From NCBI GenBank assembly GCA_011052815.1, contig DRIG01000029.1, positions 1-48,432 of the forward strand: a stretch of DNA of 48,432 nucleotides. Direction: 5' to 3'. The DNA is from a candidate division WOR-3 bacterium. Lineage in GTDB: Bacteria > Hydrothermota > Tepidihabitantia > SM23-42. A model generated the notes under the pieces. It worked only from the letters and a program-made list of their open reading frames with translations, ran no database searches and had not been told where the DNA came from. A program made the position numbers and the translations under genes. The first letter of the stretch is position 1; every line of letters begins with the position of its first letter. This document shows, one piece after another, positions 1 to 7,456 of this stretch.

Positions 1-708
1 AGTGCATATTATATTCGGTCACGGGTCAAGATATCTGTTCCAGATTACAATTTACTGCTGAAGGAAGTATTGTTTCTAAAACATGTGGCAGGAATAAGCG
101 CATTAAAATGGTCGAATTTCAAGAACAGTTCTGATGAGTTTAAAGATATTTTTAATATTGATTTTAAAGTCTTTATAACGATTTCTATACCTTCACATCT
201 TTCTAAAAAGTTATATAAAGCTTTACAAACAGTGGCGAGGATACCGGCAAAAGATTTCACCGGTGATTGGCGGTTAAAGGTGGCATTGAAACGCAAAGCA
301 ATAAACAGTTTAAAGCATACGCTCTTCTTTAATATCTATGAAAGGCAGCATATTGAAAATGCAAAATCGGTTTTAGTTAATGATACTGATCCATCAAAAT
401 ACAAATTTGTGATTGATAGTCCGCAGTGTTTAAACAAGAATTGGCGTGAAATCGCAAACAGTGCGGGTGTTTCAAAGGTAGAGTTTATAGCCCGATCTGA
501 AGATGAGCCGGGGATTCAATTAGCGGACATCATTGCTGGTTGTATTCAGGATATGACCAGGAATAATCGTAAGGCACGCCGAATCTATCAGCAATTAATT
601 AAAGACAAAATGGTGGATATGTATTCAGAAGACTATCCTAATCCGAATCTCATTTTCTCCCCAACTTTTACGGATCGTGAAAAACGTAAACTGCAGATAT
701 TTAGATGA
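1..708 (+). CDS. DUF3800-like protein, 5' truncated by window edge
   Basis: The frame is open from base 1 to a TGA at 706-708, so the gene begins outside the window; the TTG at 70 is only an internal codon. The C-terminal third carries IQLADIIAG (near 526-552), preceded by acidic residues (SEDEPG). This is the signature of the DUF3800 family, whose members have an RNase H-like fold and are often found near mobile elements and defence loci. The rest is basic and mixed alpha/beta, with no signal peptide or membrane segment. The biochemical role is unknown. The neighbourhood (short orphan gene, CRISPR-like remnant, repeats) suggests an accessory or horizontally acquired patch. The family call rests on the C-terminal motif alone. 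Confidence 0.6.
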   Translation, partial: SAYYIRSRVKISVPDYNLLLKEVLFLKHVAGISALKWSNFKNSSDEFKDIFNIDFKVFITISIPSHLSKKLYKALQTVARIPAKDFTGDWRLKVALKRKAINSLKHTLFFNIYERQHIENAKSVLVNDTDPSKYKFVIDSPQCLNKNWREIANSAGVSKVEFIARSEDEPGIQLADIIAGCIQDMTRNNRKARRIYQQLIKDKMVDMYSEDYPNPNLIFSPTFTDREKRKLQIFR

Positions 709-790
709 AGAACGACGTGGGGGCAGATCTTCTTCAATCTTCAAAATAAACATTGCTATGGGTGGTTGCTGTTGGTGATGTTATGGACAA

Positions 791-1267
791 ATGCGTATTA
801 CCAGATTTGAGGAAGCGCTTCTCGTAAAACCAGCTAAGCTTCCAGATGATTTATTGAAAGTTTATACAGTCGATGCAATGTCAGATGCAGAGGGTGTTGA
901 TCTCTGTGTAGCAGTCCCAGCACATTATACATTGATTGAAAAGCTAAAGTTGATCAGCAGATTACTTAATAAATACAAGTTTCCTCGAGGATTGATTGAA
1001 TTGAAAAAAATCGAGCAAAGGGGCGGTAAGAAGATTGCGGTTATAGAATTGAAAGAAACAAAGAAACATCCTACGGCGTGGAGGAGTGGATATTTTCAAG
1101 GTTCATGCGGAGGACATATTACAACATATATTCTGACAAACACCTTTTTGCAGCCGGATTACACCGGCAAATGGGTCGATGGTGTGGAGTTCTGGTATAA
1201 TGGTAAACCGATCACCGGTGATTGGGACCATATATTTTTACACGGAACTATGTATAGAAAGAACTGA
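791..1267 (+). CDS. Hypothetical protein, 158 aa
   Basis: I do not recognise this family. The protein starts at ATG 791, is soluble (no signal peptide or membrane helix) and has two apparent parts. The first is an N-terminal alpha/beta section with a Lys/Leu-rich helix around residues 45-65. The second is a C-terminal section rich in Gly, Trp and Tyr (residues about 95-158, with GKWVDGVEFWYNG and TGDWDHIFLHGT) that looks like beta strands. A single Cys lies in GSCGGH. No strong Shine-Dalgarno precedes the start (GGTGATGTTATGGACAA), and the gap from the upstream DUF3800 gene is 82 bases. The codon use and uninterrupted frame support a real gene. The CRISPR-like remnant starts 3 bases after its stop. 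Confidence 0.55.
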   Translation: MRITRFEEALLVKPAKLPDDLLKVYTVDAMSDAEGVDLCVAVPAHYTLIEKLKLISRLLNKYKFPRGLIELKKIEQRGGKKIAVIELKETKKHPTAWRSGYFQGSCGGHITTYILTNTFLQPDYTGKWVDGVEFWYNGKPITGDWDHIFLHGTMYRKN

Positions 1268-1269
1268 GT

Positions 1270-1433
1270 AACCATCGCGTACCTAATAAGAATTGAAACG
1301 GTCAAAATTCGAGGCAGTCTTGGAAAACTGCCGATGATTTATAGCAGACCTATGAGGAATTGAAACATGTGCAATTTTTGTGCAATTAATGTGCAATATG
1401 TGCATTTATAGCGTACCCCTGAGAAAGAAATCC
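1270..1433. CRISPR. Three-unit degenerate CRISPR-like remnant
   Basis: Three roughly 30-nt units at 1270-1299, 1337-1366 and 1404-1433 are separated by two spacers of exactly 37 nt (1300-1336 and 1367-1403). Units 1 and 2 share the end AGAATTGAAAC/GGAATTGAAAC and ACCTA in the middle (21 of 30 bases). Units 2 and 3 share the start ATTTATAGC, and units 1 and 3 share GCGTACC. The implied consensus (start near ATTTATAGC, middle GTACCTATGAG, end GAATTGAAAC) resembles known type I/III repeats. No cas gene is visible. Spacer 1 contains a small hairpin (GGCAGT...ACTGCC) and spacer 2 has GTGCAAT three times, both odd for spacers. The units are decayed, so the array is probably inactive. Confidence 0.5.
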
Positions 1434-1463
1434 AGGCGCGAGGTCTGGAAATGTAAGAAAGAG

Positions 1464-1514
1464 AGATTCTTCGCGGAGTTTACACTGAACAGAGTGAATG
1501 TGCTCAGAATGACA
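1464..1514. repeat. Interspersed repeat, half-element copy
   Basis: AGATTCTTC at 1464-1472 and TCAGAATGACA at 1504-1514 occur in the same order and similar spacing as at 37441-37485. Elements pairing 'agattcttcg' with 'cagaatgaca' are common non-coding interspersed repeats in many uncultured bacteria. Confidence 0.5.
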
Positions 1515-1522
1515 AGAAGGGG

Positions 1523-1783
1523 AAGCGTTTGGAGCGTTTAGAGCGTTTAGATCGTTTGGAGCGTTAGGAGCTGCGCTGGAAGAAAGATCACCCCCACCTT
1601 AATCCTCCCCCCTCAAGGGGGAGGAGAAGAGGGGTAAGGGCGGAGAGCAAAGGGCTAAGGGAGAAGCGTTTGGAGCGTTTAGAGCGTTTAGATCGTTATG
1701 AGCGTTGGGAGCTGCGCTGGATGAAAGATCACCCCCACCTTAATCCCCCCCCCATCAAGGGGGAGGAGAAGAGGGGAAAGGGG
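1523..1783. repeat. Two tandem copies of a ~141-bp repeat with nested 9-mers
   Basis: Copy 1 begins at AAGCGTTTGGAGCG (1523) and copy 2 at 1664, an offset of 141 bases. Each begins with a run of GAGCGTTTA-like 9-mers, then GAGCTGCGCTGGA, then a C-rich stretch and the hairpin CCTCCCCC-CTCAA-GGGGGAGG (copy 1; copy 2 has a longer C run). No convincing ORF crosses it. Together with the flanking sequence it makes 1434-1912 a gene-free repeat zone. Confidence 0.7.
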
Positions 1784-1912
1784 ATGGATGTTGTGCATAA
1801 AGTTCTTGATTATTACTGCAGGATATTTACAATTTGATGATTCAGCAGATTGGTTTTTGAAAATCTGGTAATGTGTTTGTAACGGTGTCAAATCTTTGTA
1901 TTTTGAAAAAGC

Positions 1913-1940
1913 TTGACTGAACAACCAGGTTGGGTAAAAT
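1913..1940 (+). promoter_or_regulatory. Promoter of MBL hydrolase gene
   Basis: TTGACT (1913-1918), 16-base spacer, TAAAAT (1935-1940). AGGAGA follows at 1948-1953, ahead of ATG 1956. Confidence 0.7.
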
Positions 1941-1955
1941 AGCAGCAGGAGAAAT

Positions 1956-2699
1956 ATGAAGATAAATTGTTTTGTTGTCGGCCCAATTTACACAAATTGC
2001 TATGTTGTTTCCTGTGACCAAACCAGACAAGCGGTTGTCATCGACCCGGGATTTACTGATACAACAGATGGAGCAGAGGTTCTTCAAAAAATAAAGAATA
2101 TGGAGGTTAAATACATTATAATTACACATGGCCATTTTGACCACACAAGCGGTATTACGGTTTTGAAGAAAGAAACAGGTGCGGAGATCCTGGTCCACGA
2201 GAAAGATGCAGATCTTCTGCCGGAACCGTGGAAAGGAATCAGCGAAATCATAAGTAAAGGCGAGCAACCTCCCTGCCCTGCATGCGGTTCATTATCTGTG
2301 CATCTTACAATTACCGCAGACAACAAAAAAGCGAATGTGAAATGCGATAACTGCGGGTTGAGTATAGAGTTTCTTTCTTCGCCGCCTGCTGATATAATGC
2401 TTAAAGACGGAGACAGTATAGAATTCGGAAACTGCAAACTTCAGGTTATTCATACGCCAGGGCACAGTATGGGTGGCATATCCCTGTATAGTGAAGAAGA
2501 AAATACGCTTTTCAGCGGTGATACACTTTTTGCCGGTTCTATCGGCAGGACAGATATATTTCGTTCTTCCTTTGATGAAATCATAAGTTCTCTTAAGAAT
2601 AAGCTGATGAAATTACCTGATAAGACGGTTGTCTATCCCGGACATGGCGATACAACGACAATAGGTAGAGAGAGAAAAACCAACCCTCATCTGGTCTGA
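1956..2699 (+). CDS. MBL-fold metallo-hydrolase with inserted zinc ribbon
   Basis: This is a 247-aa cytoplasmic metallo-beta-lactamase-fold hydrolase of the glyoxalase II/YcbL type. The metal ligands are all visible: H58-x-H60-x-D62-H63, H156 (HTPGH), D179 (SGDT) and H220 (PGHGD). Between the first metal motif and the second half it carries C107-PA-C110 and C130-DN-C133, a four-cysteine zinc-ribbon-like insertion that standard glyoxalase II-like enzymes lack. The likely reaction is hydrolysis of a thioester or similar small substrate; the ribbon may bind a partner, nucleic acid or metal. It has its own promoter and a clear SD, and is monocistronic. The substrate cannot be predicted from sequence. 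Confidence 0.85.
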   Translation: MKINCFVVGPIYTNCYVVSCDQTRQAVVIDPGFTDTTDGAEVLQKIKNMEVKYIIITHGHFDHTSGITVLKKETGAEILVHEKDADLLPEPWKGISEIISKGEQPPCPACGSLSVHLTITADNKKANVKCDNCGLSIEFLSSPPADIMLKDGDSIEFGNCKLQVIHTPGHSMGGISLYSEEENTLFSGDTLFAGSIGRTDIFRSSFDEIISSLKNKLMKLPDKTVVYPGHGDTTTIGRERKTNPHLV

Positions 2700-2754
2700 T
2701 CCGGTTGAGGGCGGAGCGGGAGTCAGCCCTGGAAAGTGGAAACTGATTTTACTG

Positions 2755-3048
2755 CTACTTGACCTTTACAATCTTCTGCACAATCTCACCGTTTATCTCA
2801 AGGAAGTAGATGCCCGGTCCTGGATTAGAGGTGTACAACCGCCGACCGGTTATATCGTAAATTCTGCTCTTGCCGTGTTTCGGGAGCTGGATCGGACCGG
2901 CGATGATCGTCGCCGTCGGATTTGGTCGCTTTATCGGTTTCTGCACCACTTCTTCAACTCCCGGCACGCCGTCGAACATTTCATTCCAGGAGTACCAGAG
3001 TTTAGGCTGGGTATGGGCGGGTTGACAGCGGCGGACGTATCCGGATGA
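2755..3048 (-). pseudogene. Remnant of a secreted protein with C-terminal sorting domain
   Basis: On the minus strand an open stretch from 3048 to a TAG at 2755-2757 encodes about 97 residues without a plausible start. It ends in a typical Por/T9SS-like C-terminal domain: a proline-containing opening (RPNPTA), a SRIYDITGRRLY strand pair, PGPGIYFLEI and the terminal QKIVKVK. The upstream part (HTQPKLWYSWNEMF) is all that remains of the main domain, and a stop (3049-3051) lies just before it. The ATG at 2979 would give 74 aa without a signal peptide. The simplest reading is the 3' end of a deleted cell-surface protein gene. The remaining 2700-3078 holds nothing else I can support. Confidence 0.6.
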
Positions 3049-3078
3049 TTACCGGAGTTGCTGATCGGATGCAGGTTG

Positions 3079-3107
3079 TTGACAATAAAGAGGGAAGTGT
3101 GTAGAAT
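3079..3107 (+). promoter_or_regulatory. Promoter of secreted C1B peptidase
   Basis: TTGACA (3079-3084), 17-base spacer, TAGAAT (3102-3107). A strong SD (AAGGAGG) at 3128-3134 precedes ATG 3139. Confidence 0.65.
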
Positions 3108-3138
3108 CTGGAGTGCTGATTATTAAAAAGGAGGTCTT

Positions 3139-4533
3139 ATGAAATCGTCATGGATTATTTTTTTCTTGCCGTTTCTGGTTTTCGCGCAGAGCGGTACATC
3201 GGGCGGATTGACCAGGAATGTCATCGAAGACATTCAGGGATCTGTCCGGCTCAGTAAAAGTGAGTATGCGATAATGAACGCCGTCACCAACAATAAATTA
3301 TCAGAACTCAGTTTGAATCGTTCTTTCTTTATCAAACACAACGACCTTTTCAGCCACCGCATCAAGACAAAGGGGATCACCGATCAGAAGAGGAGCGGCC
3401 GATGCTGGCTTTTCGCCGGCTTGAACATGCTGCGTCCCGGAGTTATTGAAAAATATAACCTGAAGAATTTCGAATTTTCACAGAGCTATCTCTATTTCTG
3501 GGATAAACTGGAAAAAGCCAATCGTTTCCTCGAATTCATTATCACTTCTTATGACCGCGGGTTGCTCGATCGGGAACTGGTGATCTTTCTTGAACGGCCG
3601 GTATTCGACGGCGGCTACTGGTCTTATGTGGTCAACCTGATCGATAAGTACGGTGTCGTACCCAAGGAGGCGATGCCTGAGACCTACAACAGTAATAATT
3701 CCTGGGTGATGAACTCAATCATCTCACGCAAACTCCGTGAAGACGCCGTGCTCTTGAGAAAGATGGCGCAGGAGGGTAAAGATGTGCAGGAGTTGAGGGA
3801 CAAAAAGATTGAGATGTTGAAGACAATCTATAAGATACTGGTTTTGAATCTCGGTGAGCCGCCCTCAGAATTCATCTGGCGGTACGAAGATACAAAGGGT
3901 AATGTATCGGCGCCGAAGAGATATACACCTGAAGAATTTTACAAAGATGTTGTCGGTGTCGATATCAGGGATTATGTCGCTCTTTTCAACTATCCGGGCA
4001 AGGTGTATAATCGTCTTTATCAATGTGACAACGTGCGCAATATCTTCGAATATTCCGACCCGGTCTATATAAATCTCGATATCGAACAGCTGAAAGAGCT
4101 CACGAAGAAATCAGTGCTCGATGATGAACCGGTCTGGTTCGCCTGCGACATCATCAAGGACAAGGATTCAGAACACGGGATTCTTTCCACCAGAATACTC
4201 GATTACAGATCGTTATACGGACTCGAAATGGAGTTGAACAAGGAGGCGCGGATATTATTCCGCGAGAGTGCGGGAAACCATGCAATGGTCTTCACCGGAG
4301 TCGATCTGCAGGATAACAGACCCGTCAAATGGTGGGTCGAGGACAGTCATGGTAAGGAGAGGGGTGATAACGGACACTGGGTGATGTATGATGATTGGTT
4401 TGATGAATACGTTTATGCGGTGATCATAAACAAAAAATATCTGCCCGGCGAGTTAAGAAATATTCTCAAGCAGGAGCCGATACATCTTCCGCCCTGGGAC
4501 CCGATGGCATGCCTGCTTAGAAACATCGAGTAA
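3139..4533 (+). CDS. Secreted C1B (bleomycin hydrolase-like) cysteine peptidase
   Basis: This 464-aa protein has an N-terminal signal peptide (hydrophobic residues 4-16, cleavage near FAQS) and then a papain-like peptidase C1B fold. The catalytic Cys is C89 in KRSGRCWLFAGLN, and the catalytic His is H381 in GNHAMVFTGV. In characterised C1B peptidases the third triad residue is the Asn of VENSWG; here the motif is VEDSHG with Asp at about 402. Family members (PepC, bleomycin hydrolase) are normally cytosolic aminopeptidases, so the signal peptide is also unusual. It probably degrades peptides in the periplasm or outside the cell. It has its own promoter and strong SD and stands alone, convergent with ruvB. 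Confidence 0.85.
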   Translation: MKSSWIIFFLPFLVFAQSGTSGGLTRNVIEDIQGSVRLSKSEYAIMNAVTNNKLSELSLNRSFFIKHNDLFSHRIKTKGITDQKRSGRCWLFAGLNMLRPGVIEKYNLKNFEFSQSYLYFWDKLEKANRFLEFIITSYDRGLLDRELVIFLERPVFDGGYWSYVVNLIDKYGVVPKEAMPETYNSNNSWVMNSIISRKLREDAVLLRKMAQEGKDVQELRDKKIEMLKTIYKILVLNLGEPPSEFIWRYEDTKGNVSAPKRYTPEEFYKDVVGVDIRDYVALFNYPGKVYNRLYQCDNVRNIFEYSDPVYINLDIEQLKELTKKSVLDDEPVWFACDIIKDKDSEHGILSTRILDYRSLYGLEMELNKEARILFRESAGNHAMVFTGVDLQDNRPVKWWVEDSHGKERGDNGHWVMYDDWFDEYVYAVIINKKYLPGELRNILKQEPIHLPPWDPMACLLRNIE

Positions 4534-4572
4534 CTGTTATGTAAAGGCCGGAATCAGGTGGTTGAACTTTGA

Positions 4573-5583
4573 TTATTTGAAGAGGGGTCCCTGCGGATTT
4601 TTGAGTTTGAAGTGTTCGTAGGCGAGCGGCGTTGCTTCTCTGCCGCGCGGCGTCCTTTTTATAAAACCTTCCATTATCAGAAACGGCTCAAAGACTTCCT
4701 CAATGGTCTGGGCGTCTTCGCCCACAGCTACTGCAAGGCTGTTGATACCGACCGGCCCGCCGCTGAACTTTTCAATAATCGTCTTTATTATTTTTTTATC
4801 CATTTCATCGAGGCCGCGCTTGTCCACTTCAAGTTTTTCGAGTGCGTAGTTGCATATCTCAATGTCGATGATCTCTTTTCCCTGTACCTGGGCGAAATCC
4901 CTTACTCTTCTTAAGAGACGGTTGGCGATCCGCGGGGTGCCCCGCGCCCTTGTTGCGATTTCCCGGGTCGCCTCGTCCGTGATTTTCAGGTCCAGTATCT
5001 TTGCGGAACGGGCGATGATATGGAAGAGGTCCTCAGCCGGATAATAATCGAGCCTGAAGCTGATACCGAATCGAGAACGCAACGGTGAGGTGAGCAGTCC
5101 GGAACGGGTCGTTGCACCGATCAGGGTGAAGTGGTTGAGGTTGAGACGCAGCACCTTGGCGCCGACCCCTTTATCCTGCATAACATCCAGGCAGAAATCT
5201 TCCAGAGCGGGGTAGAGGTATTCTTCCACCGCCTTGTTTATCCTGTGGACCTCGTCGATAAAGAGGATATCAGCGGTATTCAGGTTGCTCAGGATGCCGG
5301 CGAGGTCAAAGGGCCGTTCCAGGATGGGTCCGGCTGTCGGATAGATATTGGTTTCCATCTCCCTCGCAATGATATGGGCGAGGGTCGTCTTACCCAGTCC
5401 GGGCGGTCCGTAGAGCAGGATATGCTCAATGGGTTCCCCTCTTTTCTTCGCCGCCTTGATGAAGACCTCTAAGTTTTCAGTTATCTTTTTCTGGCCGATG
5501 AATTCGGTCAATTTTTTGGGCCGCAGGGTTAATTCATACATCTCCTCGCCTTTGAGGAGTGTATTGCTCGTCATCTTTTCCAT
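4573..5583 (-). CDS. ruvB: Holliday junction branch migration ATPase RuvB
   Basis: This is a full-length 336-aa RuvB, the AAA+ hexameric motor that drives branch migration of Holliday junctions with RuvA. Walker A GPPGLGKTT lies at about residues 59-67, Walker B LFIDEVHR at about 107-114, and sensor-1 GATTR and the arginine finger region (LRSRFG) follow. The C-terminal winged helix binds DNA. The first 15 residues (MEKMTSNTLLKGEEM) match the usual short N-terminal extension. It begins 1 base after the ruvA stop, so it is the last gene of the yebC-ruvC-ruvA-ruvB operon. Confidence 0.97.
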   Translation of the reverse strand: MEKMTSNTLLKGEEMYELTLRPKKLTEFIGQKKITENLEVFIKAAKKRGEPIEHILLYGPPGLGKTTLAHIIAREMETNIYPTAGPILERPFDLAGILSNLNTADILFIDEVHRINKAVEEYLYPALEDFCLDVMQDKGVGAKVLRLNLNHFTLIGATTRSGLLTSPLRSRFGISFRLDYYPAEDLFHIIARSAKILDLKITDEATREIATRARGTPRIANRLLRRVRDFAQVQGKEIIDIEICNYALEKLEVDKRGLDEMDKKIIKTIIEKFSGGPVGINSLAVAVGEDAQTIEEVFEPFLIMEGFIKRTPRGREATPLAYEHFKLKNPQGPLFK

Positions 5584-5584
5584 A

Positions 5585-6127
5585 TCATTTCCTCAATGCC
5601 TGTTTTACGAGTTCTTCCAGCGTGAGATTCTGGGGGAGTCCCTTTAAACGCTGGAGCGCCTCGCTGCGGCTGATTCCTAAGGAACAGAGGGCGTTCACCG
5701 CTTGAGTGAACAATTTCGGGGTTTCGTCGAATTTCAGTTTCCCTTTTAACTCAAGAATGATCTTGCTTGCGATCTTTTTGCCGATCTTCGGAACTGACGA
5801 GAGGAGCTCGACATTTTCGTTCTCAATGGCTTCGGATATCTCTTCAGGTGAAAAAGAAGAGAGCAGGTTCAGTCCTGACTTGGGTCCTACACCGGAGACC
5901 GAAATCAATTCTTCGAAGATCTTCAACTCTTCTCTGGTGAGAAATCCATAAATGAACGCCTCGTCTTCCTTGAAGATACATTTCGTGTAGAGGGTGATTT
6001 CTTCCTCTTCTTTAATCTGTTTAAAGGTCGAGAGTGGGGATTGGATCAGATAGCCGATGCCCGAGACATCGAGAATAAAGAATGGAGGAGTTTTTTCATA
6101 GACCTTACCGGTCAATCTGCCGATCAT
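5585..6127 (-). CDS. ruvA: Holliday junction DNA helicase subunit RuvA
   Basis: This 180-aa RuvA is slightly shorter than the 200-aa E. coli protein. Domain I starts with MIGRLTGKVYEK and the OB fold. Domain II has two helix-hairpin-helix motifs (SVSGVGPKSGLNLL and VPKIGKKIASKI) that contact junction DNA. Domain III, at the C-terminus (SLGISRSEALQRLK), binds RuvB; the linker before it is short, which accounts for the reduced length. Its start overlaps the ruvC stop by 4 bases (6124-6127), indicating translational coupling within the ruvCAB operon. Confidence 0.96.
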   Translation of the reverse strand: MIGRLTGKVYEKTPPFFILDVSGIGYLIQSPLSTFKQIKEEEEITLYTKCIFKEDEAFIYGFLTREELKIFEELISVSGVGPKSGLNLLSSFSPEEISEAIENENVELLSSVPKIGKKIASKIILELKGKLKFDETPKLFTQAVNALCSLGISRSEALQRLKGLPQNLTLEELVKQALRK

Positions 6128-6588
6128 AATTTTCTACTCATCCTCCTTAACGCCGTGTAGGCGATCGAGAGGGCGTCTGTCGCATGGTTACTCATCTTCT
6201 TTTTCTCGAACATAAAGACCCTCTCGACAAAATAACGCACCTGGGCTTTCGACGCCCTTCCGTTGCCCGTGGTCGTCAATTTGATCTGGGTCGGAGTATA
6301 TTCGACTATCTTTATCTTTTCCTGAAGAAGCGTGATGATTATCGCACCGCGCAGCTCTGAAGAACGGATCAAACTCTGGATGTTTTTGTGATAAAAGACT
6401 TTTTCGAGTGCGGCGAAGTCGGGTTTGTTTTCTTTTATAAGTTCTTTTATCTTCGTGCAAATTTCGATAAATTTTTCGTGAATATTATTTTTTTTAGACC
6501 TTATCGTCCCTGTGCAGACACATCTCTCATCCTCTACAATACCGTAACCGGTGGCAGTAATACCCGGGTCTATTCCAATGACCTTCAA
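6124..6588 (-). CDS. ruvC: Holliday junction resolvase RuvC
   Basis: This 154-aa RNase H-fold endonuclease resolves Holliday junctions by paired nicks. The acidic catalytic residues are present: D7 (IGIDPG), E62 (ALEKVF) and D138 with H135 (NHATDAL). A glycine/lysine-containing loop (TTTGNGRASKAQV) corresponds to the DNA-binding region. It overlaps yebC by 4 bases upstream and ruvA by 4 downstream, so all four genes are likely expressed from the promoter before yebC. Confidence 0.96.
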   Translation of the reverse strand: MKVIGIDPGITATGYGIVEDERCVCTGTIRSKKNNIHEKFIEICTKIKELIKENKPDFAALEKVFYHKNIQSLIRSSELRGAIIITLLQEKIKIVEYTPTQIKLTTTGNGRASKAQVRYFVERVFMFEKKKMSNHATDALSIAYTALRRMSRKL

Positions 6589-7343
6589 CCTGATTGAGAT
6601 GATATCTTTTCCATTACAGCGTCCGGGATATCGAAGTTGGCGTAGACATGCTGGACGTCTTCAAGTTCATCAAGCGCTTCGTATAGTTTTAAAACCTTTT
6701 CGGCTTCTTTCTCAGACAGCGGCACCGTGCTTTGCGGAGTCTTGGTCAGTTCACTGCTTGCGATTTCAATGTTGTTATTCTGCAGGATATCTTTGACCCT
6801 GGAAAAGTTCTCAGGCGAGGTGATGATTTGATAAAAGTCCTCTTCTGTTTTTATATCCGTGGCACCGCCTTCCAGTGCATACGCGATTATTGTATCTTCT
6901 TCGTATTTCTTTGCGTCTACACTGATAATCCCCTGGGCATGGAACTGCCAGGCGACCGACCCCTGACTGCCGAGACTGCCGTTGTGTCTGGAGAGAATAT
7001 GTCTTATTTCACCGGTCGTGCGATTACGATTGTCCGTGACGACTTCAATAAGAATCGCGACTCCATGAGGTCCGTATGCCTCATAGGTCACTTCTTCAAG
7101 GTGCTGTCCTTCGAGTTCGCCGGTGCCGCGTTTTATGGCACGTTCAATATTGTCGTTCGGCATATTGAGGGCTCTTGCTTCTTCAATCGCAGTGCGAAGT
7201 CTCGGGTTGGCAGTGGGGTCTCCGCCTCCATTGCGTGCCGCTACGGTAATTTCCCGGATTAATTTGGTGAAAAGTCTTCCTCTTTTTGCATCGGCACTTG
7301 CCTTTTTCCGTTTTATTTTCGACCACTTTGAATGTCCAGACAT
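6585..7343 (-). CDS. yebC: YebC/PmpR family protein
   Basis: This is a 252-aa YebC/TACO1-family protein with the diagnostic start MSGHSKWSKIKRKKASADAKR. An upstream in-frame Met (7385) was rejected because GGAG (AAAGGAGAAAATAT) sits 7 bases before 7343 and the family always begins MSGHSKW. The body shows typical motifs: GGDPTANPRLRTAI and MPNDNIERAIKRGTGE. Family members are variously described as transcriptional regulators and as ribosome-associated factors that relieve stalling at proline stretches. Adjacency to ruvC is conserved in many bacteria. First gene of the operon. Confidence 0.96.
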   Translation of the reverse strand: MSGHSKWSKIKRKKASADAKRGRLFTKLIREITVAARNGGGDPTANPRLRTAIEEARALNMPNDNIERAIKRGTGELEGQHLEEVTYEAYGPHGVAILIEVVTDNRNRTTGEIRHILSRHNGSLGSQGSVAWQFHAQGIISVDAKKYEEDTIIAYALEGGATDIKTEEDFYQIITSPENFSRVKDILQNNNIEIASSELTKTPQSTVPLSEKEAEKVLKLYEALDELEDVQHVYANFDIPDAVMEKISSQSG

Positions 7344-7362
7344 ATATTTTCTCCTTTTGATA

Positions 7363-7390
7363 ATATTAATCAAAAAAAAAGACAAGTCAA
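7363..7390 (-). promoter_or_regulatory. Promoter of yebC-ruvCAB operon
   Basis: Reading on the minus strand: TTGACT (7390-7385), 16-base spacer, TAATAT (7368-7363), with predicted transcription start about 13 bases before the yebC ATG. Confidence 0.65.
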
Positions 7391-7422
7391 GACTGCATAG
7401 CAGGCTCCTGTTTTACTCGATC

Positions 7423-7450
7423 TTGATTTTTTATTCGATTTATTTACACT
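7423..7450 (+). promoter_or_regulatory. Promoter giving a leaderless mRNA (spermidine synthase-like gene)
   Basis: TTGATT (7423-7428), 16-base spacer, TACACT (7445-7450), then 6 bases to ATG 7457. The transcription start should coincide with the start codon, and no SD is present. Confidence 0.65.
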
Positions 7451-7456
7451 TAAATA

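Noticed and set aside
1523-1783. The 9-mer ladder as a CRISPR array
   Set aside because: Units are too short and lack spacers; it is a tandem repeat.
1688-2437. Minus-strand ORFs of 78-141 aa around the MBL promoter and gene
   Set aside because: They overlap the promoter and the coding strand of the MBL hydrolase and show no protein-like features.
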